NCBI GenBank assembly: GCA_023387635.1
Contig: JAEWHU010000375.1
Location: 1 to 10,013, forward strand
Reading direction: 5' to 3'
DNA: 10,013 bases
Source of the DNA: Bacillota bacterium
GTDB lineage: Bacteria > Bacillota > Clostridia > Lachnospirales > Lachnospiraceae
Each line of letters starts with the position of its first letter. The first letter of the stretch is position 1. The notes under the pieces are model-generated. The model searched no databases and was not told where the DNA came from. It worked only from the letters and a program-made list of their open reading frames with translations. Of this stretch, positions 1 through 6,820 are shown piece by piece. Made by a program: the position numbers and the translations under genes.

Positions 1-740
1 TCTTCTTTAATGATTGCCGCTTCTTCATGGGTAAACTTATCGGAAGCGTACATTAGTCGATTATTATCAAAGATAAGATAAGCATATTTATGATAAGTGT
101 TATTGTAATCTAAGGAGGAACTTACTAAACGCTCCATATCCACGCATATATTGAGTGTTCCTAGATAACCTAGCTCAAGATGCTTCGTCTTACGTATGGA
201 TCTAGTAAAGAATAGACCGTATTCCATACAATAATCCGTTATAGTCGTTAACCGACCTTCTTTTCTTTTGGCAGTTTCAATAAGAGTTGACAATGTAGCT
301 TCAGGCAATTTTTTCTTGCTATGGAGATAAGAGCTTGTTGTAAAGTACTCATTATATAAGGAAACATATGCAATATGATTCGTCTTAAATTCAAAATAGT
401 ATTTTTGAATTGTGGCATATAACTCCTGGTAAGCGTAGGCACGTTTTTAAGTATCTTCTGATTCTTTTATAATAGTTAATTGTCTTTGTATTGTGTCATC
501 TGCTAATATCATATTAGTCATTCTGCCAATTTCATCTAAGTTACTACTGATATCGTTGGCTGAGTAGGAGAGTACATTTGCCATAGATTCATATAGTAGT
601 TTGTTGTTGTTACGAACTAAAATACTTGTTCCTAGTATGGACGCAATGCTCATCATTAAGATGTTTACAAACATGGTAATACTAAGAATTTTTCGATTTA
701 AGGACCAATTGTTAAAATAAAAACTGATGTTGTGAAACAT
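1..740 (-). pseudogene. YesM-type sensor histidine kinase, N-terminal part, interrupted by an in-frame stop; runs off the left edge
   Basis: Read on the minus strand from ATG at 738-740, preceded 8 nt upstream by GGGGGA (749-754). The first 97 codons give a short basic cytoplasmic tail, one membrane segment (about residues 18-42, rich in I, L, M and V) and the start of an extracellular helical sensor region. A TAA at 447-449 ends the frame after ESEDT. The same frame then stays open for all 148 codons from 446 to the window edge, and still looks like a dCache sensor: GYLGTLNICVDMERLV, then YLIFDNNRLMYASD, as expected of YesM (COG2972) kinases. HAMP and kinase domains would lie outside the window. 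Such kinases normally phosphorylate an AraC-type YesN regulator that activates a neighbouring sugar transporter, which fits the divergent operon. The lone stop suggests a recent nonsense mutation or a sequencing error. Kinase family is likely; loss of function is inferred. Confidence 0.75.
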
Positions 741-796
741 GATTAGCGTCCCCCATAAGTAGAGTTTTATAATGTATTTGTCAGATTGTTTATACA

Positions 797-825
797 ATTC
801 TATACAATAATACAAAAAAAATCAA
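797..825 (-). promoter_or_regulatory. Candidate sigma-A promoter for the sensor kinase
   Basis: On the minus strand TTGATT (820-825) is followed after 17 nt by TAGAAT (797-802), giving a start near 790 and a leader of about 50 nt before the ATG at 740. The -10 box matches the consensus at 5 of 6 positions and the -35 at 4 of 6. The spacer contains a T-run. It overlaps a tandem repeat of TATACAAT (plus strand, 791-798 and 801-808). The region is AT-rich, so chance matches are possible. Confidence 0.4.
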
Positions 826-882
826 GTATAAACAATAAAATACTAAATAGTGCATATATTTTTGTGAAAAATGTTAATATGA

Positions 883-914
883 ACGGTTTATTGAACAAAG
901 TACACGGTTTTTTG
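883..914 (+). promoter_or_regulatory. Direct repeat ACGGTTT-N-TTG at 21-bp spacing, probable activator site
   Basis: Two copies of ACGGTTTnTTG lie at 883-893 and 904-914, identical at 10 of 11 positions and 21 bp apart, which is two helical turns. The downstream copy ends two bases before the candidate -35 of the sugar operon. AraC-family activators, including YesN-type response regulators, commonly bind direct half-sites spaced this way next to the -35. The neighbouring kinase is of the class that partners such regulators. The regulator gene itself is not in the window. Confidence 0.5.
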
Positions 915-916
915 TA

Positions 917-945
917 TTAATAAATAATAAGGCATGTTTTATAAT
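917..945 (+). promoter_or_regulatory. Candidate sigma-A promoter of the sugar operon
   Basis: A perfect TATAAT at 940-945 is preceded after 17 nt by TTAATA (917-922), a 4 of 6 match to the -35 consensus. Transcription would start near 952, giving a leader of about 47 nt before the ATG at 999. The poor -35 right beside the direct repeat at 883-914 fits an activator-dependent promoter. Confidence 0.55.
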
Positions 946-969
946 TTAAGCATGTTACATAGAAACATG
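933..969. repeat. Triple CATGTT motif with inverted repeat around the operon start site
   Basis: CATGTT occurs at 933-938 and 951-956, and its complement AACATG at 964-969. The second and third copies form an inverted repeat with a 7-nt spacer, spanning the predicted transcription start near 952, and the first copy lies between the -35 and -10 boxes. This could be a repressor operator or a short 5' leader hairpin. It does not match the CcpA cre consensus. The motif is short and the DNA AT-rich, so the call is tentative. Confidence 0.3.
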
Positions 970-998
970 TAATAAGTAAAAAAATAGGAGGAATTTTT

Positions 999-2327
999 AT
1001 GAAACGTAAATTTGCGTTGGTAGCGACTTGTGCTATGGTAGCATTAAGTTTAGCAGCTTGTGGAAAAGCAGGTAGTGATGGAAACAATAACAATCAAAAT
1101 TCATCAACAACAAATGGAAAAACAGAACTTGTAATGTCATGGTGGGGAAATCAAACAAGAAATGAAAGAACGCAACAAGTACTAGATATGTATAGCGAAG
1201 CGAATCCTAATGTTGTATTTGATGGACAATTTGCAGAATGGGCTGATTATTGGAACAAATTAGCAACTTCTTCAGCAGGTCACTCTCTACCAGACATCGT
1301 TCAGATGGATTACAAATACATCAATCAATATGTGAGCAATGATTTATTAGTAGATTTAAAACCATACATTGATCAAGGAATTTTAAATGTTGACAATGTA
1401 GATCCTGGTGTTATTAATGCAGCGACTGTAGACGGGAAAATATATGCAATCTGTAATGGTGTAAATGCTCCATCACTTTTATACAACAAAACATTATTAG
1501 ATAAGAATGGCATTGTAGTTAAAGATCATATGACTATGGAAGAATTCCTTGATGTCTGTCGTGAAGTATATGAAAAGACTGGATATAAGACAAATATTGC
1601 TTATAATAATGGTGATAACTTCATTGAATACTTTATGCGTGGAAAAGGAATTCAATTATTTGATGGTAATAAATTTGGTACAGATTCATCAGAAGCATTC
1701 GCAGATTTCTTTAGACTATATGAAAATGGTATAAAAGAGGGATGGCATCTTGAACCTTCTGTTTTCGCAGAAAGAACTATTGGTTCTGTAGAACAAGATC
1801 CATTGGTATACGGTTCTAATCCTGGTAGTATGTCTTGGTGTACATTATACTATTCCAATCAGTTAACTGCAATTCAAAACGCAGCTCCTGAAGATGTAGA
1901 AATTGGAATTACTACTTGGCCATCTGAAGATCCAAAAGCTTCTAACTACTTAAAACCAAGTCAATTCTTCTCAGTAACAGTGGACAGTAAAGCTCCTGAA
2001 GAAGCTGTTAAATTCCTTGACTATGTGACAAATTCAGTAGAATGTAATGAAGTGTTATTAGGAGAACGTGGCGTTCCAGCATCTTCTAATATTGCTAGTG
2101 CAATTGCACCAAAGTTAGATCCAGAGAGTTATAAAGTAATCAATTTTATAAACAATGTAGTTACTCCTAATTGTTCAACATTAAATCCACCAGCGCCAGA
2201 CGGTGCAAGTGAAGTTTATGACCTAATTGACCAACTTGAAGAAAGGGTTTGCTATGGTAAGATGACAGCAGAAGAAGCTGGAGAAGAACTCTTAACTAAA
2301 GGCAATCAAATGCTTGGTGGAAATTAG
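999..2327 (+). CDS. Sugar ABC transporter substrate-binding lipoprotein
   Basis: Extracellular solute-binding protein of the UgpB/MalE class (COG1653), 442 aa, the usual length. It captures the substrate outside the membrane and delivers it to the two permeases encoded next. The N-terminus is a lipoprotein signal peptide: basic MKRK, a hydrophobic core, and lipobox LAAC with Cys21 as lipidation site. A flexible N/S/T-rich linker follows (about residues 24-40), then the mature domain from TELVMSWWG, which is typical of the family. ATG at 999 has a clear ribosome site (TAGGAGGA, 985-992). It is first in the operon and is separated from the permeases by a hairpin that may keep its mRNA level higher. 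The substrate cannot be read from the sequence; the downstream enzymes point to an acidic glycoside. Confidence 0.93.
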   Translation: MKRKFALVATCAMVALSLAACGKAGSDGNNNNQNSSTTNGKTELVMSWWGNQTRNERTQQVLDMYSEANPNVVFDGQFAEWADYWNKLATSSAGHSLPDIVQMDYKYINQYVSNDLLVDLKPYIDQGILNVDNVDPGVINAATVDGKIYAICNGVNAPSLLYNKTLLDKNGIVVKDHMTMEEFLDVCREVYEKTGYKTNIAYNNGDNFIEYFMRGKGIQLFDGNKFGTDSSEAFADFFRLYENGIKEGWHLEPSVFAERTIGSVEQDPLVYGSNPGSMSWCTLYYSNQLTAIQNAAPEDVEIGITTWPSEDPKASNYLKPSQFFSVTVDSKAPEEAVKFLDYVTNSVECNEVLLGERGVPASSNIASAIAPKLDPESYKVINFINNVVTPNCSTLNPPAPDGASEVYDLIDQLEERVCYGKMTAEEAGEELLTKGNQMLGGN

Positions 2328-2335
2328 AAAAAAAG

Positions 2336-2365
2336 AAGGACAAACTATTAAAGTTTGTCCTTTTT
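2336..2365 (+). terminator. Intercistronic hairpin, weak terminator/attenuator
   Basis: A perfect 11-bp stem (AAGGACAAACT at 2336-2346, AGTTTGTCCTT at 2352-2362) with a 5-nt loop is followed by only five T residues (2361-2365) and then C. The next gene's ribosome site starts three bases later. This is likely partial termination or a 3' mRNA-stabilising hairpin, producing more binding protein than permease, an arrangement known from other sugar ABC operons such as malE-malF. Confidence 0.7.
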
Positions 2366-2377
2366 CAAGGAGGATTT

Positions 2378-3286
2378 ATGAATAAGAAAAAATTAACCTT
2401 AAAGCAGCGATTGAACACAGAAAGTGGTACTGGCTTTATCTGTACTCTACCTTTTACGATTGGTTTTTTACTATTTTTAATTGTACCAATGTTGATCTCA
2501 CTTTATTATTCTTTTTGTCAATATGATATTCTTTCAGCCCCAAAATGGGTGGGTCTAGATAATTATATTAAGATGTTTACTAATGACGATAAGTTTTTTA
2601 AATCTATTGTCGTAACTTTTAAATTTGCATTTATTTCTGTACCGCTTCGACTTATTTTTGCATTGTTAGTTGCTATGTTATTATTACGTAATACAAAGTT
2701 GACAGCGTTTTATCGTGCGGCATATTATCTTCCATCCATTATTGGTGGTTCTGTAGCAGTTTCTATTCTTTGGAAAAGAATGTTTGCCATGGATGGTGTT
2801 ATTAATAAATTATTAGGAATGATTGGTATTAATACAGAGTTTTCATGGCTTGGTAACACAAAAACTGCAATTTGGGTCCTAATTATTTTAGCAATATGGC
2901 AATTTGGTTCTTCCATGTTAATTTTTCTTTCTTCCTTAAAGCAAATACCATCGTCTTTATATGAAGCAGCAAAAGTGGATGGAGCAACAAAAGGGTATCA
3001 ATTCTGGAAGATTACCCTTCCATTATTAACACCAACAATTTTCTTTAACTTAGTAATGCAGATGATTAATGGATTCTTAGCTTTTACTCAGTGTTACATT
3101 ATTACACAGGGAAAACCACTGAACTCCACGTTATTCTATACAGTTCATATGTATCAGCAGTCATTTGAATTCTATAACACAGGTTACGCTGCGGCACTTG
3201 CTTGGGTAATGTTAATTTTAATTGCTATATTGACAGGCGTTTTATTTGCAACGAAGAAGTTTTGGGTATATGAGGAAGGAGTGTGA
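2378..3286 (+). CDS. Sugar ABC transporter permease, UgpA/LacF type
   Basis: Inner-membrane subunit of a carbohydrate ABC importer (MalF/UgpA class, COG1175), 302 aa, with about six membrane helices and a cytoplasmic basic N-terminus (MNKKKLTLKQR). The first helix (about 21-45) carries the usual IVPMLISLYYSF segment. The EAA loop that contacts the ATPase is at about residues 196-220 (EAAKVDGATKGYQFW, then LPLLTP). The start codon at 2378 has AAGGAGG 4 nt upstream, directly after the intercistronic hairpin. It forms a heterodimer channel with the next permease, whose ATG lies 6 nt after this stop. The ATPase is not encoded nearby and is presumably a shared MsmK/UgpC-type protein. Confidence 0.93.
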   Translation: MNKKKLTLKQRLNTESGTGFICTLPFTIGFLLFLIVPMLISLYYSFCQYDILSAPKWVGLDNYIKMFTNDDKFFKSIVVTFKFAFISVPLRLIFALLVAMLLLRNTKLTAFYRAAYYLPSIIGGSVAVSILWKRMFAMDGVINKLLGMIGINTEFSWLGNTKTAIWVLIILAIWQFGSSMLIFLSSLKQIPSSLYEAAKVDGATKGYQFWKITLPLLTPTIFFNLVMQMINGFLAFTQCYIITQGKPLNSTLFYTVHMYQQSFEFYNTGYAAALAWVMLILIAILTGVLFATKKFWVYEEGV

Positions 3287-3292
3287 TAGAAG

Positions 3293-4138
3293 ATGGAACA
3301 AAAAAGTCGATTAAATAGAATCCTCTATCATATACTGGTATTTGGATTTGGTATTATTATGGTCTATCCATTAATATGGATGATAATGAGTTCGTTTAAA
3401 GAAACTTCAACTATTTTTACGACTGCAGGAGAATTACTTCCAAGGGAATTTACATTGGAAAACTATGCGACTGGATGGAAAGGATTTGCTAAGATAGGGT
3501 TTGGTACATTCTTTACTAATTCATTCTTTATCGCAGTGACAGCAACCATTGGAACTGTAATATCATCATCTATTGTGGCATATGGTCTTGCAAGATGTGA
3601 ATTCCGTATAAAGAGGATACTATTCGTTGGTATGTTATTATCAATGATGTTGCCACAGCAAATCTTAATGATCCCACAGTATTTATGGTATCAAAAGCTT
3701 GGTTGGGTTGGTTCTTATCTACCACTAATCGTTCCTTACTTTTTTGCAATTCAAGGGTTCTTTGTATATCTAATGATAAACTTTATTAATGGTATTCCAA
3801 GAGAACTTGACGAAGCAGCTAAAATAGACGGTTGTTCTTATTATGGCATCTATCGTAGAATTATATTGCCTTTAATTACACCAGCGTTAATTACTGGTGG
3901 TATCTTCTCCTTCATTTGGAGATGGGATGATTTTTTATCTGCATTAATGTATGTGAATGATTCCAAGAAATATCCTGTCAGTTTAGCATTAAAATTATTC
4001 TCTGATCCTGGTTCTTCTTCCGATTATGGTGCAATGTTTGCCATGGCAACCTTATCAATTTTACCAGCAGTATTCATATTTATTACTTTACAAAAATATC
4101 TAGTAGAAGGAATTAGTACATCAGGATTAAAAGGCTAG
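3293..4138 (+). CDS. Sugar ABC transporter permease, UgpE/LacG type
   Basis: Second membrane subunit of the importer (MalG/UgpE class, COG0395), 281 aa, with about six helices. The N-terminal segment VYPLIWMIMSSFKE (about 24-37) is characteristic of the family. The EAA loop lies at about 171-198 (ELDEAAKIDGCSYYGIYRR, then LPLITP). The C-terminus is the typical short LVEGISTSGLKG tail. Its ribosome site (AGGAAGGAG, 3273-3281) lies inside the end of the upstream permease gene, suggesting translational coupling. Its TAG stop at 4136-4138 overlaps the ribosome site of the next gene. Confidence 0.93.
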   Translation: MEQKSRLNRILYHILVFGFGIIMVYPLIWMIMSSFKETSTIFTTAGELLPREFTLENYATGWKGFAKIGFGTFFTNSFFIAVTATIGTVISSSIVAYGLARCEFRIKRILFVGMLLSMMLPQQILMIPQYLWYQKLGWVGSYLPLIVPYFFAIQGFFVYLMINFINGIPRELDEAAKIDGCSYYGIYRRIILPLITPALITGGIFSFIWRWDDFLSALMYVNDSKKYPVSLALKLFSDPGSSSDYGAMFAMATLSILPAVFIFITLQKYLVEGISTSGLKG

Positions 4139-4148
4139 GAGGTTTTGT

Positions 4149-5867
4149 ATGATAGAGCAAAAAAGTAAAGAAGAAAGAGCACTATGGGCACAATTTGATG
4201 CATTACAACTTGGTTCTGGATGGGATGAACTTGATATTACTAAACCACAGATATTAATTGAGGATGTGTATGGTGATTCTCATCCTGGAAGTACTCATCT
4301 ATCTGGGATATCAGAACAAGAAAAATACGGGGTATTAGAATGTGGTGGATACCCAGCGCTTTATCATGTAACTGATGTCTGTGATGGATGTGCACAGGGG
4401 CATGCTGGAATGAATATTGTTTTAGCATCAAGAGAAGCTATCACAGATATGGTAGAAGTACATGCTAGCGCAATTCCTTGGGATGGTATGATATTATCAA
4501 GTTCTTGCGATAAATCAATTCCAGCTCACTTAAAAGCAATTGCTCGTATGAATATTCCCTCTATTTTTATGCCAGGTGGAAGTATGAGACCAGGCCCTAA
4601 TATGACTACTTCGCTAGTTGCTGGCGATATTTCTCTAAGGCAAAAAAGAAAGGGAGCAGTTACTAAAGAAGAGATTAGGGATTATAAGCTAACGGGATGT
4701 CCTTCCGTTGGAGCTTGTACTTTTCTTGGAACAGCAAGTACAATGCAGTGTATGGCAGAGGCACTTGGAATGGCTTTGCCAGGAAGTGCATTAGTTCCTG
4801 CTACAATGAGAGATATATTTCAATATGCAAGAAGAACAGGTCGAGCAATTATGAATCTAGTAGAAAAGAAGATTGACCCAAGTCAAATTCTAACAAAAGA
4901 AGCATTTGAGAATGCAATTATGATTCATAGTGCTATTGGTGGTTCTACCAATGCTACACTTCACTTGCCTTCTATTGCAAGAGAGATTGGTATTGAGATT
5001 CCCATTGAGCTATTTGATGAAATTAATCATAAGATTCCCCATCTTGGTAATATCAATCCTAGTGGAGTGCATTTAACGGAATCATTTTGGTTTGCAGGTG
5101 GAATTCCTATGGTGCAACATTACCTTAAAGATTATTTACATCTTGATGTGATGACGGTAACTGGAAAGACACTTGGTGAAAATCTAGAAGATTTAGAAGC
5201 GGACAATTTCTTTGAGAGAAATCTAGGATATCTAAATAATTATAAACTTAGCAGAGATGAAGTGATTTTCCCAGTGGAAAAGGCTACAGAAATTGGTTCT
5301 ATTGCAGTCTTAAAAGGTAATTTAGCTCCAAAGGGCTCTGTTGTAAAGTATGCAGCTTGCTGCGCGGAATTACAAAGTCATAAAGGCCCAGCCCGTGTTT
5401 ATGACAGCGAAGAGGATGCATATCAAGCGGTAGTGCAAGGCGATATTCAACCAGGAGATATTATTGTTATTCGTTATGAAGGGCCAAGAGGAAGCGGTAT
5501 GCCAGAACTACTAATGACTACCGAAGCAATTGTATGTGATACGACATTAAATGGTACGGTTTCTTTAGTTACCGATGGAAGATTCTCAGGTGCGACAAGG
5601 GGTGCAGCTATTGGCCATATTACACCGGAGGCAGCAGTGGGTGGACCACTTGCATATATAAAAACAAATGATATTATTGCCTATGACATTGATAAGCGAA
5701 CAATTAATATTGTTGGAATTAATGGTAAGGAATTAACAGAAGAAGAAATTGAACAAATTTTACAAAAGCGTAGCGAAGAGGGGCTTAAAAAGCTGCCAGA
5801 ACGTAAAGGTCTTTTTAAACGATATACCGAACATGCGAAATCCGCTATGGAGGGCGCTGGATACTAA
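4149..5867 (+). CDS. IlvD/Edd-family sugar-acid dehydratase (YjhG/YagF-like)
   Basis: Fe-S and Mg-dependent dehydratase that turns an aldonic acid into a 2-keto-3-deoxy acid. Length is 572 aa. Visible motifs: CDGCAQGHAGM (78-88), SSCDKSIP (118-125), GACTFLGTASTMQ (188-200), HSAIGGSTNATLHL in the middle, and near the C-terminus IRYEGPRGSGMPE, then TDGRFSGATRG and GHITPEAAVGGP. From memory of family sequences, the nearest relatives appear to be the E. coli D-xylonate dehydratases YjhG/YagF (about 655 aa, with a longer N-terminus) rather than the branched-chain enzyme IlvD. The probable cluster ligands are Cys78, Cys120 and Cys190. HPGSTHL has Gly47 where [2Fe-2S] members have Cys. The following DapA-type aldolase mirrors the yjhG-yjhH and yagF-yagE pairs. 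No ilv genes are near, so amino-acid synthesis is unlikely. The exact sugar acid is unknown: pentonate or hexonate. Confidence 0.88.
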   Translation: MIEQKSKEERALWAQFDALQLGSGWDELDITKPQILIEDVYGDSHPGSTHLSGISEQEKYGVLECGGYPALYHVTDVCDGCAQGHAGMNIVLASREAITDMVEVHASAIPWDGMILSSSCDKSIPAHLKAIARMNIPSIFMPGGSMRPGPNMTTSLVAGDISLRQKRKGAVTKEEIRDYKLTGCPSVGACTFLGTASTMQCMAEALGMALPGSALVPATMRDIFQYARRTGRAIMNLVEKKIDPSQILTKEAFENAIMIHSAIGGSTNATLHLPSIAREIGIEIPIELFDEINHKIPHLGNINPSGVHLTESFWFAGGIPMVQHYLKDYLHLDVMTVTGKTLGENLEDLEADNFFERNLGYLNNYKLSRDEVIFPVEKATEIGSIAVLKGNLAPKGSVVKYAACCAELQSHKGPARVYDSEEDAYQAVVQGDIQPGDIIVIRYEGPRGSGMPELLMTTEAIVCDTTLNGTVSLVTDGRFSGATRGAAIGHITPEAAVGGPLAYIKTNDIIAYDIDKRTINIVGINGKELTEEEIEQILQKRSEEGLKKLPERKGLFKRYTEHAKSAMEGAGY

Positions 5868-5892
5868 CATATCATTGAAGGAGTGGGATTAA

Positions 5893-6774
5893 ATGAACAG
5901 TAGATATATAACACCAGTAGTCACTGTACTTGATAAGAATGGTAACTTAGATAAAGAAAATCAAGGGAAACTCTACGATTATCTTATAGAACAAGGTGTC
6001 AGTGGACTTTTACTTCTTGGAAGCATAGGTGAGTTCTTTGCATTAAGTATGGAAACAAAGAAAGAATTGATTTCATTTGCTTGTGAATACATAAATAAGC
6101 GAACAGAAGTTATTATTGGCACAACAAGTATGGAAGTGAATGAAATTGTCAAATTATCCGACTATGCAATTTCTTGTGGAGCAGATGCTGTTATTATCAT
6201 TCCTCCATATTATTTTTCAATGTCAGACGAGAGTGTATATCAGTATTATGACTATTTGGCTTCAAGTATTCAAGGTAACATCTATTTATATAATTTTCCA
6301 GACCGTACTGGATATTCCATATCCAATGAAGTGACCTTACGATTGGTTAAAAAGCATAAAAATATTATTGGATACAAAGACACAATCTCAGGTGTGGATC
6401 ATACTAGAGAATTAATAAAATTAGTGAAGACAGAGTTTCCAGAATTTCGAATTTACAGTGGATTTGATGACAATTTTGCGAGAAATGTTTTGTCAGGTGG
6501 TGACGGGTGTATCGGTGGCCTTTCCAATCTGTTTCCAGATGTCTGTGCTGCATGGATAAAAGCATTTGCGGACAATGATTTATGTGAAGTATCAAAGATT
6601 CAACAAAAAATAGATCAATTAATGGACATATATAAAGTTGGGACACCTTTTGTACCTTATATAAAATGTGCACTGCAACTAAAAGGAGTCATAGATAATA
6701 ACTTTGTGACATTTCCTTTACCTACACCAAACGAGGAAGAAAGAGCAGAACTTGTAAGAATAATTCATTATTAA
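5893..6774 (+). CDS. DapA-family class I aldolase, probably for a 2-keto-3-deoxy sugar acid
   Basis: TIM-barrel lyase of the dihydrodipicolinate synthase/N-acetylneuraminate lyase family, 293 aa, the normal length. Key residues are visible: GSIGEFFALS (43-52, the pyruvate-carboxylate loop), Tyr133 in YNFPDRTG, and the Schiff-base Lys162 in IIGYKDTISG. It lies 25 nt after the dehydratase, with GAAGGAG (5877-5883) before the ATG. This pairing matches the E. coli YjhG/YjhH and YagF/YagE modules, where the aldolase splits 2-keto-3-deoxy-pentonate to pyruvate and glycolaldehyde. A hexonate would give glyceraldehyde instead. True lysine-pathway DapA is less likely because the gene sits inside a sugar operon and has GSIGE in place of the usual GTTGE. 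Substrate specificity cannot be settled from sequence. Confidence 0.87.
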   Translation: MNSRYITPVVTVLDKNGNLDKENQGKLYDYLIEQGVSGLLLLGSIGEFFALSMETKKELISFACEYINKRTEVIIGTTSMEVNEIVKLSDYAISCGADAVIIIPPYYFSMSDESVYQYYDYLASSIQGNIYLYNFPDRTGYSISNEVTLRLVKKHKNIIGYKDTISGVDHTRELIKLVKTEFPEFRIYSGFDDNFARNVLSGGDGCIGGLSNLFPDVCAAWIKAFADNDLCEVSKIQQKIDQLMDIYKVGTPFVPYIKCALQLKGVIDNNFVTFPLPTPNEEERAELVRIIHY

Positions 6775-6820
6775 ATATAAGAGTAAACAATGATGTACAT
6801 ATACAACAGGAGGTTTTATT

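Noticed and set aside
248..442. 64-codon minus-strand open frame
   Set aside because: It lies in a different frame from the continuing sensor kinase frame, which is open through the same DNA and shows recognisable dCache sequence. No ribosome site supports it.
741..815. Upstream extension of the kinase to an ATG at 815
   Set aside because: The extra 25 residues precede the well-supported ATG at 740 (GGGGGA at 8 nt), and the extension would run through the predicted promoter and leader.
883..896. CcpA cre site near the operon promoter
   Set aside because: TGAACGGTTTA resembles half of a cre element but lacks the conserved central CG arrangement and the second half.
5893..6774. Authentic dapA for lysine biosynthesis
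   Set aside because: The position inside a sugar operon after a YjhG-like dehydratase, and GSIGE instead of GTTGE, favour a sugar-acid aldolase.
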